A DNA stretch of 64,000 nt from Thereva unica (GCA_949987705.1 OX465284.1:65457470-65521469), one strand, 5' to 3'. Shown: positions 44,516 to 56,224, counted from the first letter of the stretch. Program-made: numbers and translations. Notes: generated by a model not told the origin, from the sequence alone.

Positions 44516-47500
44516 GTAAGTAACGGTAGGTTGGGCTCAGTATAGAAGAATTTTCTGCATTGCATTGGGGGTGTTATGGAAGGTGGTAAATGGTTAGGGG
44601 GTGAAGGGTCGGAGGGTGGCCGAGAGTAAAAGATGTTGGTTCACTAATACTTGAATTCATCCCCAATCTTCTTCGGAGCAATATTGGGGATGGGATTTGA
44701 AGATAAGGGGTGGTGGGGGCGAGAGGGCAGATAGAGGGGAGACTTTTGATCTACATGAGGGTAAGAAGGATATAAAATATCTAAAGTCGGCCCTGAATGT
44801 TTGTAGATGTAAACGGACCTTGACAAGCGAATGCTCATCGTACCATTGCGATATTTTGACTAAGCAATCCACACGGCACACGCATTCCGGGCCGAACTAC
44901 ATCTCTCTCCTGTTCCTTCGTGCAACTTTTTTGCAAATACATATTCAAATTTCAAATACTAAATCAACCACGGGGCACCCTGTACTAGAGCTATAACTGG
45001 TAAAAAAAAATTAAACTTTAGTAAGCATAAATTGAAATCTTTTAAAAAACAATACCGACACAATACGGAAACACCCTCGTTTAAATATATTTGATTATTG
45101 CGTGTTTAAAATCGACCCAAAGTGCATTTATCATCACCCTGTGCGGCCGTTTTACAATTAAGATGACTTTTTATGGTTTTTGTTGTTAAAGCCCCGCAAA
45201 AGCAATTCGATCATTTTGTTTACCGCGAAAGACATTTTCCATTTTATACTACAAAAGGTTCTATATAAAAGGACAATGTTAGGGTCCTTTTTTTGTTATT
45301 AGAATTTTAAAATTGTTCCTTATTTTCTAAAAATTTATTCATTGTAAAATAAACTCAGAAAATTAAAAGCAAACAACACCTAACCATTTCTAGGGCGTTA
45401 TTTTTTCAATATCTAAAAAATAAATAAAGTAGAAAAAATTGTGGAATATATTTATTTTATTTAAACTCTCGTTTCTGTTCTTTTATTGTGTGATAAAAGA
45501 TTTTCGTTTTGATTTTTTTGCTATGGAATTTGATGTTGACTTTTATTGTTTGCTAATGTATGAACAAAAATCGATAAAACTCCAAATGCATATAAAAAAT
45601 TACTCTATTGGAATAAATTCCACATCGATGCAATAAAACCTCTCGACTAATCCCCTTCAGCCCCGTTTCAATTTCTGAACAAATTGAAAGGTTTCTGAAA
45701 ATCGATAAAAATGAAATTAAAAACTTTGCACTGTTTTGGGACAATACTGGGCTAAAAGCTACTTGAATTGAAACAATTTGTGCCTTTCCTTTTATATTGC
45801 AAATCTAAATTTCGCGGAAGGATTTAAATAAATAAATTTAACAAATGGAACCGGTAGTGCTCGCTCAAATATCACCAATGGCTTGAGAGTACACCAATGC
45901 CCGCCGCTAATGAATTTAGAAATGGTTGGGTGCTTCAACATTGCCTTTTATTGCGGAGTAAAAGGGAGAGATCCTTACACAACTACATCATCATCTTTTT
46001 ACGCTTCTCAAAAACCATTTCCGTTTTGCAGATTCCACAAGTTCACAGCAGCCGTCCTGGCAGCATTCGTCCAGACACAATTATGAGGGCCTCTTTTAGC
46101 AAGAATCCTGCAGCTTTTCTGGTTGGAACTGAAAAATGTATTCCGCTTTTATGACTCGCAGTTGTAGCGCACATCGGAATGAGTCTTAGTCCGCAATAAA
46201 TTAATTTGGAAGGGTATTATTATTTACTGAATGAAGTCCTTAAAGTGGGGAAAGTGAATTTCCTTAGTGAAGGATATCTTAAAGTTTTTGTTTGCTTGAA
46301 GGGATTTCCCGTTCTTGATCTTACATTGCCTTGTCCTAACGGCGCGTTAGGCGGCCCTCATATCAGGCTAAGTGCCATGTCTTAAAAAATCCCCATCTTA
46401 CCGCTCTTGAGGATCCTTTAATTATAATCTCCTTGAGTCCTTTCATTTTTCATTAAATATCCTTCATCAGAGCCAGCGAGTTGCTGTTTAGTTCGTCGTG
46501 TTTATGAGTGAGTGAAGAAAATAGAAGGCACTCATTTGGGCTTGGTTGATTTTTGGGCTCCTTTCGTCCTTTGATGCTGTTTACATAATTAAATTTCAAT
46601 TTACCTTTAATGATAGCCGACAAGCTGCAATCAGCGGGCAGCTTAAATATTCTTGAGTGTTTCCTGTAAAGTGATTAGGTTAATCCTTAAAAAGAATGGA
46701 AAACTGTTTTACAACAATGAATTGAGTCCCTTGGTGTTAAAAATTATAATGTTGGCAAGTGAATGTTAGCCAACAAGTTGGGCATATTTTTCCAGAGATT
46801 ATGTACATGTGGGTCAGACTATATTTAGGGTACACTAATGCTGTGCGCTGCGGTTGTGTAATCCTATGATTGAAGATATCTATCGTATTTGGTAAATTTT
46901 GCTTCATTATTTTCATATTTTAAATTAATAACAAAATCAAGAGACAAACACTTTTACTTAGTTCTGCGATGTTAAATAAAAAATTATTCGTATGTTGATT
47001 TATAGGAATGACGTTACACAACTAAAGAAGTTTCATCGATTATAAAACGACACACCAGCCATAAAGGTTATATCAGAAGAAAGTACTTGAGTAAATACTC
47101 ATGAGTAGAATCAACACAAAATTACTCAATTATCGTGATTACATGAGACGATCGAACGCTCGAGTTGAAAGTGGTTTGAAATACGATCTGTGTTTTCGGA
47201 TCTGCCAGAAATTAAATCCAAATAACTGACAGCTGACAAATTTTTAAGTTGGTAAAATGGAATACAGTGAAAAAATATTTAATTTTACAACTGCTTGTTT
47301 AAATAATTTTAATGTTAATTTTGATGATACATAAACAGCATGTGAAAAGGAGCGAAGGAGATTTTATCATCATTAGCTTTCTTCGAAGCACTATATGACG
47401 ATTTCAAATTCCTTCACCAGATTTCAATTTGATTATCGTTTTTATTGCAGTATCCTTTTGTCTTCAATCCTTTTCCAATGAGTTTATATAGCTCACTTTT

Positions 47501-47680
47501 TCTAAATTTCTTTCCATCGAAACGTCTTAAGCCGCAAACATAACCAATCCGTTCCGACCGTTTTTAAAAGTTGGAAATTTGACATTTCTCGGTCTCGCCA
47601 AATATCACGTAATTTTTTTTCCTCAAGAAACAGTGTAAAATTGGCAGAAAACTGGGTGAAATTAAGTAAACCATGTCCTT
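44516..47680. other. No recognisable gene
   Basis: The stretch is largely without recognised repeats. GA-rich bases lie near 44,695-44,765. Open frames at 44,657-44,996, 45,439-45,744 and 45,883-46,154 overlap frames on the opposite strand or other frames and have no domain. The region 46,160-46,800 has balanced composition and none of the repeats seen elsewhere, so it could be unique host sequence. Confidence 0.4.
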
Positions 47681-47855
47681 TTACGTACAGGCCTCCGGTA
47701 GGACATGTCGGCAGGCACGGCTTGATGAAGGCCGCACAATACTCAGTCTAACTGAGCGATGAGGACTTCAGGTATCCGCCTGAGAGGCCGTGTAATCTAG
47801 GAAACGTCATGACTCCCTACAGACACACTGGCGATGATGGCAGTTTAGCATAGCA

Positions 47856-49473
47856 GTAGTTCAGTCAATCTGTCAAAAGAACTGCACAGAAAAAACCAGT
47901 CGGATGAAATGTATGTAGGTGAGTCGTTAGGAAATGATGTAAGAAAGCTTACTTGGGCGTGGCCACCTGCTACCTCTGTGGGTTTTTGAAAAAACTCAAC
48001 AAAAAAACTCAAAAAAATTTTGAAATGCATTTTTCTCGAAAACTATGCATTCTACAGAAAAGTTTATTGGAAAAAAAATGTAGAGGGCATCGTTATCTAC
48101 AATTAATGTCATTGGTGCAATATTGTAAAACAAAAAATGTGCGCAGTTGGTGGCGCTAAAGTGCCAAAAAAAGTGTTTTTCGGGAATCGTATAGAAATGA
48201 CATACATTAATCGATCGAAAATCATAAATAAAAGTGAGACTTTTCTCGCTAGCAACACTTTTCTTCACGATTTTAGATATAACGTTCATTACAGTGCGAT
48301 TAATTGTCAACAGAAAATGGCATGCTTTAACCAATTATTTTTTTCTTTGCAATTTTTGGTTTCATTGTACGTATTACAATTTTCTTTACAATATTTCAAT
48401 GTATGTACGTCATTTCTATACGATTCCCGAAAAAATAGCATGTTCAACGCATTAAGAAAAGTGAGTTTTCCAGCTCGTGTAAATTTAAATCCATTCGCTC
48501 GCTACGCTCGCCTTTTCTTTACTTGTAGAACAATCCACTATTTTCAACTTTTTCGCCCTTAAATTTTCATTTTTCAGATACGATCCAAATGGAAAACTTG
48601 TTCCTTACAATTTTACAAATAACTTTTATAAAAACATTTTTTTATACAACTTAACACTCATTTTCAAGGAGCAAAGTTTTGCTGTCCCGACTCTTTGAAA
48701 CTCACATAGCAACTGAAAAATGTGCGTTTCTTGAAGAATAGGGCAGCTGACTAAAGGCCCCCATACACGGTCAACTTGGCTGTACAACCAGATTTTCATC
48801 AAACCTGTAAGCGCAATGTATTTTGATCGGCCGACCGGCCCACAATCGATAGTTTTGGTTGTACAACCGCACTTCGCTGTACAACCAATTGGACCGTGTA
48901 TGGGGGCCTTAAATCGGCCCTTTTGTTAAAACTATGCCAACACCGCCGGAGAAAGTCCCAATAGGACCGAGAAAATTACCGTTAGCACCACTGCGCTGTT
49001 CACGCAGCGCTGTATTACACTATAACTTTGGAACGATAGGTTGTACGAAAAAAATTTTTGAATAAAAGTTGTTTGTATAATTGTAAGGAACAATTTTTCC
49101 ATTCAGATTGTAGCTGAAAATGAAAATTTAAGGGCGAAAAAGTTGAAAAGCACTTTTTTTGGCACTTTAGCGCCACCAACTGCGCACATTTTTTGTTTTA
49201 CAATATTGCACCAATGACATTAATTGTAGATAACGATGCCCTCTACATTTTTTTTTCCAATAAACTTTTCTGTAGAATGCATAGTTTTCGAGAAAAATGC
49301 ATTTAAAAATTTTTTTGAGTTTTTTTTTGAGTTTTTTTCAAAAACCCACAGAGGTAGCAGGTGGCCACGCCCAAGTAAGCTTTCTTACATCATTTCCTAA
49401 CGACTCACCTACATTTCATCCGACTGGTTTTTTCTGTGCAATTCTTTTTTTTTCGACAGATTGACTGAACTAC
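47856..49473. mobile_element. 1.6 kb inverted-repeat element
   Basis: GTAGTTCAGTCAATCTGTC at the left and GACAGATTGACTGAACTAC at the right start arms that match over about 320 bp or more. Shared landmarks are GCGTGGCCACCTGCTACC, GTGCGCAGTTGGTGGCGC and the poly-A/poly-T stretches. A second inner inverted pair (CGCCCTTAAATTTTCATTTT near 48,550 and its complement near 49,110) continues the arms. The frames at 47,996-48,562 on both strands lie inside the arms and are not real genes. A small MITE is nested at 48,755-48,909. No clear target duplication is seen. Confidence 0.8.
48755..48909. mobile_element. 155-bp MITE with TAA duplication (PIF/Harbinger-type)
   Basis: The ends AGGCCCCCATACACGGTC and GACCGTGTATGGGGGCCT are perfect inverted repeats. 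TAA lies outside both ends (48,752-48,754 and 48,910-48,912), as expected for PIF/Harbinger elements. Inside, GGCTGTACAACC and GGTTGTACAACC-type repeats recur. There is no coding sequence. Confidence 0.85.
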
Positions 49474-49480
49474 AGGGAAA

Positions 49481-49836
49481 CAATTCTGGTTCGGTGCAGT
49501 GAAAACGTGAAAAAAAGTTTACACTTGACGTTTTACACACCTTTTTTCACTTTATCACTGCACTCAACCTGAAAAAGCGATTCTCGTTGCATTCGTGTAA
49601 ACTTAATGCTGAATAAAGGCTGAATTGAATTTTTATACTAGCAAGTGACAGTTTATCAAATCTAGTAGGTACATTGTACATATCTAAAGTGTAAACTTTT
49701 CACTCTAAATTTCACTGTGTAAAAAAATTTTATACGTGCAAAGTTTTTGACAGTGGTTTGCACGGCATAAGAATCGCAAACAAAGGTGTAAACGTGTAAA
49801 GTGTTTTCACGTTTTCACTGCACCGAACCAGAATTG
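49481..49836. mobile_element. 356-bp MITE with 33-bp terminal repeats
   Basis: CAATTCTGGTTCGGTGCAGT at the left, continuing to GAAAACGTGAAAA, is repeated in inverse at the right, ending CCAGAATTG. The interior contains several GTGTAAA/TTTACAC motifs, perhaps binding sites. No target duplication is evident. It lies eight bases from the end of the 1.6 kb inverted-repeat element. Confidence 0.8.
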
Positions 49837-49857
49837 CCCCCCAGGCTATTCATTCAA

Positions 49858-50215
49858 GTGCAAAAATGCTCATGGCCTACATATCCGACTGGATACGGCG
49901 TGAGTTCGAGTCGCAGATCTACGGCTTGAGACTGAATAGAAGTTCAGATCTTCAGGCACACACACATAAAGATTTTTGTCAGGTTTCTTGGACTGCAGAA
50001 TCCCATCCAGTTGGCAGCCGGGGAGGCGAGAACTTTCAGGCCACGGCTTGCCGTCGACCTGTGTGTGAAAGGGGCTAAAGATGTAGCTAAAGCGTAAACA
50101 AACATTTTTATGGGGGCGCCAGAAAGTATCATAGTAGTCCCTCGATTGTTTACCCGCCACCGACCATCCAAACGCGCGACTCGACGAATGGTGACCCGCG
50201 AAAATGCCATTAGAA
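49858..50215 (+). repeat. Possible tRNA-derived SINE head
   Basis: TGCTCATGGCC (49,867) resembles an RNA polymerase III A box. GAGTTCGAGTC, ending near 49,912, resembles a B box (GTTCGANNC), about 35 bp further on, which is normal tRNA spacing. The upstream words CCGACTGGATACGGC also look tRNA-like. No cloverleaf can be completed and no second copy occurs in the window. The rest is GC-richer than its surroundings and has no recognisable protein. Confidence 0.35.
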
Positions 50216-50495
50216 TATATAACTACAGAAAGGACCCTCGCCGAATTGTAGCGTAATGAAATTCATTTGTTTTGATAATTGTGTGTCCAATACAAGCAGG
50301 GCAAGTAGGAGTTAAATACTAGAGATTTTTGACGTGACAACGTCTATTAAAACGATGAACGCCGGCTGCATGCATGAAAAATGATGACTCATTGTCCCGT
50401 TATGTCCCGTTATCTCCCGAAGTAATTTTAAAAATTTGATCGTAGTAATCTTAACAATTTGATTAAAATTCTATCTATCTATATCTATGTACCCC

Positions 50496-51090
50496 TTAAT
50501 CCCTCGTGGGACATAGGGCGGAAACAGTTGCCCTCCAGCGGACTCTGTTTTGCGCGACAGCTCTTAGCTCTGACCAGGATCTCCCAGTAGTTGCGGCCTC
50601 TGCTAGTAGGGTTCTCCTCCACGTTGTTCTAGGTCTTCCAACTCGACGGGATCCTTGCGGGTTCCAGTCAAGGGCCTGTTTGGCTAGATTTTCGTTATCG
50701 CGTCGCAAGTTGTGGCCAACCCAATTCCATTTCCTTCGCCTGATTTGGTCGTCTATCCTTTCTTGGCCGGCACGGCGCCATAGCTCTTCATTTGAAATTC
50801 TATCTTGCCAGCGGATTTTTAGGATACGACGTAGGCATCTGTTTATGAAGGCTTGTAGGCGCCCTGTGATGAATTGGGTGACTTTCCATGTTTCGCAACC
50901 GTATAAAAGAACTGCCTTAACGTTGGAGTTGAACAGCCGCAATTTGGTGTTGGTTGAGATCTCCGTTGATCTCCATATGCGGAACAAGCATGCATATGCG
51001 CTTCGTGCTTTATTTATTCTGGAACTGACGTCTTCTTCTGCACCACCATTTTCGGTAATAATACTACCGAGGTAGCAGAATTTAATTAAA
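50496..51090 (-). pseudogene. LINE reverse-transcriptase C-terminal segment (RTE-like tail)
   Basis: The minus strand has an open frame of 163 residues (50,496-50,987) with TKLRLFNSNVKAVLLYGCET, LQAFINRCLRRILKIRW, ISNEELWRRAGQERIDDQIR, RRKWNWVGHNLRR and a final ALCPTRD. Upstream, GSIITENGG...DVSSRI can be read in another frame. The block lies downstream of the catalytic RT motifs in endonuclease-type LINEs. The 3' end carries an (ATAG)n tail. The polymerase and endonuclease domains are absent, so it is a 5'-truncated copy. Related copies lie at 59,088-59,880 (minus) and 61,405-61,945 (plus). Confidence 0.85.
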
Positions 51091-51119
51091 TTAAATAAAA
51101 TATTTAATTAAATTAAATT

Positions 51120-52129
51120 TGTCAAATTGTCAACAATAATCAAAGCATGCCAAACACTCTGTCTCCTAACTGGGTGCCGGTGTATAAGAAAATAGTGAAC
51201 ATTACACTGACGAAAACTGTGAAATGCAAACGAAAACAGTTTCCTTGCGTTCCTGCTTGTGCTATTACCATTCACAAGTCGCAAGGTGGGACGTTTACTG
51301 TTATTGTTTATAAATACTCCTCGGAGCAACCACAACAGTTGGTGTACGTGGCGCTGAGTCGGGTAACGAATATAGACGGCTTGCACATCATCACAGAAAA
51401 AGATGCGCCTTTTATCTTCAAACACGGACGGGATGGGAACGACTCACAGACTACGCGAGATGTCCGTAACGAATACATTCGACTCCGTGGACACGCCCTT
51501 CAAACAATCACTTCGAAAGCAGTGAAATTTTGTGATGACGGTAACAACGCTGGTCAAACTGTAGTGACAAACCTTAATGTTCAGAGTTTGTCTGCGCACT
51601 TCGCCGATATTGAAACGGATCCCGTGATACCAAGACATTCCTCAAATTTATGAAGGATATGTACAATCTCGAATGCACATCAGATGTTACTAAGTCAACA
51701 ACGCTGAGAGGAACAACCCTCGATTTAACTTTTTCAAGGCACATTACACTTGAAACACTCCCATTCATTTCATAATTTTCCTATCATCGACCTATCCTAA
51801 ACAGAATAACACAGATTGCAAGAAGTTAAATATCAGACATGTATAAAAGCTGTAAATGAATTTGTTACTACACATTGTTACTTGTAAATAATCTGTTCAT
51901 TAAAGTAATAAACATATTTGAATTCATTAGTGCAAATAAAAGCTAATTTATCAATCAAAATGAATATTTCATTTCACTCCTTTTTGTATCCATACAAAAT
52001 AATGATAATTTAATATAAATGATTCAATTTTATTCATAAAAGTATGCAATCATTTCATCAATGTTTTCTCATGACGTTGTCACGTTAAACTATCGTCCGT
52101 AAAGCCTCTTTACAGACAACAAATTTTTT
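51120..52129 (+). pseudogene. Helentron-like PIF1 helicase-endonuclease C-terminal fragment and 3' end
   Basis: The frame 51,147-51,653 carries helicase motif V (ITIHKSQGGTF) and motif VI (QQLVYVALSRVTNIDGLHI) of a PIF1 helicase. It then runs into NVQSLSAHFADIETDPVI, like the start of an apurinic-type endonuclease domain. After an internal deletion and frameshift near 51,640, the end of that domain follows: FLKFMKDMYNLECTSDVTKS, GTTLDLTFSRHI and FSYHRPILNRI. A helicase with a C-terminal endonuclease is typical of Helentrons (Helitron2). The non-coding end (to 52,129) contains the hairpin GTCCGTAAA / TTTACAGAC followed by AACAAATTTT. Rep and the helicase N-terminus are absent, so it cannot be active. 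Confidence 0.8.
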
Positions 52130-52721
52130 TACAATCTGAAAAATCTCACGTGATATTAGGGGGAGGGGGAGGGGGTCGAGCCAAATCTCACGACATCTCA
52201 CCAAGGGGAGAGGGAGGGGGGGTCGAAAAATCCCAAAAATCGCCTCACGTAATTTATGGACGACCCCTAATGAAACAGTTGTTTCTTCATTTGTCCATAT
52301 ATTTCGTTTAGTCATGATTAAAAGCACTTTTCTCAACATAAAATGAACGCTCCAAAAGTAATATAAAGTCAAAATTAAATTCGCTCCAATTTCAATTTGT
52401 GTCTACATGCACATTGGTGATTCGATTTCAATTCGATCCAGGAATTTGTTGTATCGGATCGAGTCAATTCTATTTCAAACCTCTGTTTACATAAGATCGA
52501 ATTGTGTTTCAATTTCGAGCGTCATGTAACCATAGTAATTGAGTAGTTTTTACTCGTTCCAAAATACATCTTTTGACATTTTGATTTTTGGTACAAGTAG
52601 GGTTATCATCACCTAAATTGCCAAAGCCGGGCAAAAACTACAACAATCCCGGAAATTTGGGTGAAATTGACATATTAGTATTTTTTGGAGACGGTTAACG
52701 CTTGAAAATACCTAAATCTTT
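52130..52721. other. No gene seen
   Basis: G-rich tracts lie at 52,160-52,220 (GGGGGAGGGGGAGGGGG), and AT-rich DNA follows. The minus-strand frame at 52,085-52,372 has no recognisable domain. Confidence 0.4.
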
Positions 52722-53511
52722 AATAGTCAATCTACGGAATCACCATGTTAATTTCCAGACAATTGAAGGCAGGAAAAAAAAATATGGGCGTGTAGAACAC
52801 TTAATTTGAAGAATGATAGCGTTTTTTTTACGGAACTGCATTGGCGAACTTAACCTAAAAAATTCGCAAAAGTCAAAAAACCGGTTTTTCGCCAATAAAA
52901 CAAAAAGTTGAGCTCGGATCCGAAAAAGTTAAAATTATCTTTCAATTGAGGTGCATGATAGTCCAACTCTTAACGAAGACAAAGAGCTTCGAAAAAATGT
53001 CCTACGAGGTCGAGGAGCTGTAGACGAAGGATTTTACGAAAACGCTTTTTTTTACATAAATCGTAATTTCACCCATATTTTGCAAAATTTCGAGCCAAAA
53101 AAAATAATGAGTTTTCAGATTGCCAAAAGCAACATTTTTACCAAGTAAAAAGTTTCTAGGTCGCATCAATAAAAAGAAAAAAATAAAAGAAAAAGAAGCG
53201 ATTTTTAGCGGTTTTTAGCATTTTTCTCCATGTATAAGACACTAACCAATATTTTGTACCACATCAATTTTGAAAGATAATTTTAATACCTATAACTTTA
53301 TAATTTAACTTTTTCGGATCCGAGCTCAACTTTTTGTTTTATTGGCGAAAAACCGGTTTTTTTACTTTTGCGAATTTTTTAGGTTAAGTTCGCCAATGCA
53401 GTTCCGTAAAAAAAAACGCTATCATTCTTCAAATTAAGTGTTCTACACGCCCATATTTTTTTTTCCTGCCTTCAATTGTCTGGAGAATTTCCGTAGATTG
53501 ATTGGACTATA
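52722..53511. mobile_element. ~790-bp inverted-repeat element
   Basis: The arms 52,722-52,947 and 53,268-53,511 are reverse complements with small indels. They share AATCTACGGAA, CAGACAATTGAAGGCAGG, ATATGGGCGTGTAGAACAC, GGAACTGCATTGGCG and GAGCTCGGATCCG. The centre has no recognised gene. The termini are not clean and no target duplication is clear. It is an old non-autonomous foldback. Confidence 0.75.
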
Positions 53512-53514
53512 AGT

Positions 53515-53775
53515 ATCGATATCTCCAAAACAAGCGACATGTCGAAAAAAATATTTACATTTTCGTCTTATTTTGGGGTGTTTTATTCAAATTCATAATT
53601 AAAATATCGACGACACTTAAATAGTAGCTCTGATACAACTAAAAACTTTTGGGAAATACTTCAAAACGTCAACTTCAAGTATCAATAGTATCTCGAAAAC
53701 TAAGCGTGATATCGAAAAAATTTATTTCACATTTCGTCTTATTTTGTGTTATTTCATCAAAATCCATCGTCAAAA
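53515..53775. repeat. Diverged tandem duplication (~170 bp)
   Basis: Two segments each contain TATC..TATCTCSAAAACWA and TTTCGTCTTATTTTG followed by TTCATCAAAATYCAT-like sequence. The open frames at 53,649-53,971 lie over the second segment and are not supported. Confidence 0.5.
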
Positions 53776-53991
53776 ATTGGGCCACAGAAACAGTAGAGGT
53801 GCCAATAAAAGGAGAGGAGAACACAAAATTGATCGGCAACAACCATATTATTCCTCTTTGAGCTATTCTCAACTGAAATATGATGATGGAACTCGGTCCT
53901 CATATTTTTGCATACTCCATACATACACCTCCAGCGCCCGGTCTATACTGGTTTTATTATGTTTTGTATAACTTAAATTTCATACTCCTGC

Positions 53992-54190
53992 TTATTCGTA
54001 ATAAATAGCTCCAGAGCCTCTAATTGCCATGGCTTCCTGCAACATCCTCCTCCAGAACTGTCGGTCCCTGGCTTGAAGTCTCCAATTTCTTATACCTAGG
54101 GTGCGTAGATCCTCTTCTACACTATCTGTATATCTCTTTTTTGGACGACCTGTACCTCTGTGTCCGTCTGGTCTCTTGTTCATAGTAAAT
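53992..54190 (-). pseudogene. LINE C-terminal tail
   Basis: A 63-residue frame reads RPDGHRGTGRPKKRYTDSVE, then EDLRTLGIRNWRLQARDRQF and WRRMLQEAMA. This is the conserved end of LINE reverse transcriptases (GRPKxRWxDxVExDL..LG..NW...A.DR..WR..LxEA). It probably belongs to the same antisense element as 54,800-55,450, with the intervening part replaced or interrupted by the Jockey-like piece at 54,225-54,800. Confidence 0.75.
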
Positions 54191-54224
54191 TTTGTTATGC
54201 TGTCATCGTTTTATTAGTAAATGA

Positions 54225-54800
54225 AAAGTCATGACTTTTAGTAGGAGACGTGGTGCTTTCAACTACACCTTTTCTAATGAGGGTATCCCACGTGTTAATT
54301 TTGATAAAGATCTCGGGATTAGATTTGATAGTAAGCTGGGAGTTTTCCACTCACATCAACTATATCTCTTCCAGAGGTAGTTTAGTCCTGGTGGTGGTCC
54401 AAAGAATTTAATAACCCCTTGATCACTAACCACCTTTACATTTCTCTTGTCAGACCATTACTCGAATATGCGTCCCAGGTTTGGTCTCCTCATTACAATT
54501 CGCATGTTAGTACTATTGAATCGGTTCAACGAAGGTTTGTTCGATTCGCACTGAATCATCTTCCTTGGGAAAACCCAATAGTTCTTCCATCATATGAATC
54601 CCGGCTTAAGTTACTCAACTTAAGCTCTCTTCATAAGCGTCGTGAGGTGGCCGATGTTGTATTTGTTCATCAGCTCTTTAATGGAAAGGTCGACTCAGGT
54701 TTTCTGGATCGCCGTGCGTCGTTTAGAGAAAGTTGTTATAATCATCATCATCAGCATCTATTTCCCAGCGTTAATCTCCTTTTAAGTTTATGTGTCGTTA
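54225..54800 (+). pseudogene. Jockey-like LINE C-terminal fragment
   Basis: GIPRVNFDKDLGIRFDSKLG is followed after a shift by LYISLVRPLLEYASQVWSPH and VSTIESVQRRFVRFALNHLP. These are standard blocks downstream of the RT palm in Jockey/BS-type elements. It lies opposite in orientation to, and between, two parts of another LINE. The 5' part is missing. Its end near 54,800 has no clear poly(A). Confidence 0.8.
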
Positions 54801-55450
54801 TCTTTAAAAATTAGCGTCCCTAAATATATAAATTCTTTTACTCCTTCAATATTGTATGTATCAATTGTCATATCCGGGCCATCATTCCGTCTTTTAGAGA
54901 TGCACATATATTTCGTTTTCTCTTCATTAATTGCTAGTCCGAATTTCTTTGCTGCTCTTTCTAGCAATATGAAAGCTTCTATCATTGCTACGGGGAATCT
55001 GGCTAGTATAACGATGTCGTCAGTGTATGCCAATAGTTGTACCGACTTGTTGAAAATACTGCCCGCGGTGTTAATTCCTGCGTCTCTTATCACTTTTTCC
55101 ATAGCTACTTTAAATAGTAAGGACGATTATTCTGCATATACCTCTTTCATTGTCGAGGTATTTGGGAAGTCACACGACGAGGTGTTTGGGAAATCGTAAG
55201 TACTCCATAGCTGTATATAATTCTTCACGTTTAGGCGTTTCTGAAGTCTATGAATACAGAATGTATGTTTATGTTAACTTCTTTTACCTTTTGTAGGATC
55301 TGCCTAAGGGTGAAAATATGGTCTGTGGTAGATCTTCCGGGACGGAAAACCTTTGATAGTCTCCCAGAGCTGCTTCTGCGTAAGGCTGCAGTTTAACGTA
55401 TAAAATATTTGATAATACTTTTTATGCTACGTTCAGTAGAGTTATGTCTC
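54800..55450 (-). pseudogene. LINE reverse-transcriptase core fragment
   Basis: On the minus strand LRQILQKVKEVNINIHSVFI (about 55,250-55,310) is followed in a second frame by MEKVIRDAGINTAGSIFNKS. Then come LLAYTDDIVILA (an YxDD catalytic box with T for A), ERAAKKFGLAINEEKTKYMC and VKEFIYLGTLI. The order matches RT motifs 2-7 of an endonuclease-type LINE. A deletion or frameshift joins motif 2 to the later part. Stops make it inactive. Confidence 0.85.
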
Positions 55451-55559
55451 AATTGCGGCAGTTTAGCTGATCTCGTTGTTTATATACTTATAGGGCACAC
55501 TTCGATGGTATTTGTTTCCGATGTAAACGATATTCGGCTTGAGTCATATTAATCCTGTC

Positions 55560-55945
55560 TTCACCGGTTAGAATTTGTGCCATTTTAATGGCTAATTCTC
55601 TTTTAACGTTAGCTTTTAAGCTTGACTAAGCGCTCTCGATAGCATTAAACATTGGACTATATGGTCCAAGTCTAAGTAATCGTCATTTTCCTGAAACACT
55701 TCTTCAATTGAGGCATGAGAAGGCGCACTCTCAATAACTAATACAACATTTGTCTGATACATATTTTGGGCATTTCTTAGACAAAGGCGTACAAAGTCCT
55801 GATGAACTAAATGCATGTTTCCTATACATCCAATAGCATGTACGTTTGCTCGTTTACATCTAGCGGACGCATGAGTATAAAGACTTCCTTTTTTAGATTT
55901 TCCTTTTCTTCTTGATATGAATAAATTGAAGTTATTCTCATCCAT
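55560..55945 (-). pseudogene. IS630/Tc1-like DDE transposase fragment
   Basis: A 109-residue frame starts MDENNFNLFISRRKGKSKKG, the region of the first catalytic aspartate (in DEN). It continues with HAIGCIGNMHLVH and NVVLVIESAPSHASIEEVFQ. In active relatives the second catalytic site reads VIDNAPCH, and here the aspartate is E. The PYSPMLNPIE block is destroyed (LDLDHIVQCLMLSRALSQA), and the N-terminal DNA-binding domain is absent. It is defective. A 21-bp repeat array lies on its 5' side at 56,225-56,445. Confidence 0.75.
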
Positions 55946-56224
55946 GTAGATAATGTGAATGTTTTATGTTTGATATTCTAAAAGCTGCTGAGCATAATTA
56001 CGTCCCTAATGTAGGTATGTACATCTGTTAATGTAAATAACATACCATCTAGGTGTTGCCGTAAACATTACGTAGAAACAACAATTTGATGATTTTCTTC
56101 AAATTTTTGTTTTAGTTATTCTTGGGTTATCTTCAATATATTGTTCCATGTATGTGTTCAGGTAAAATTTTTGATTTTCTCTTCTCGGCACACTTGATTT
56201 GAAATTGTTTAATCCAAAGTATTT

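Noticed and set aside
47680..47855. GC-richer stretch that might be a structural RNA or a LINE fragment
   Set aside because: No tRNA boxes, no foldable cloverleaf and no recognisable protein motif could be found by eye.
47996..48562. 112- and 141-residue overlapping frames on opposite strands
   Set aside because: They lie within the arm and adjoining part of an inverted-repeat element, lack domains, and are low-complexity.
50506..51075. 189-residue plus-strand frame
   Set aside because: It is the antisense shadow of the LINE C-terminal segment encoded on the minus strand.
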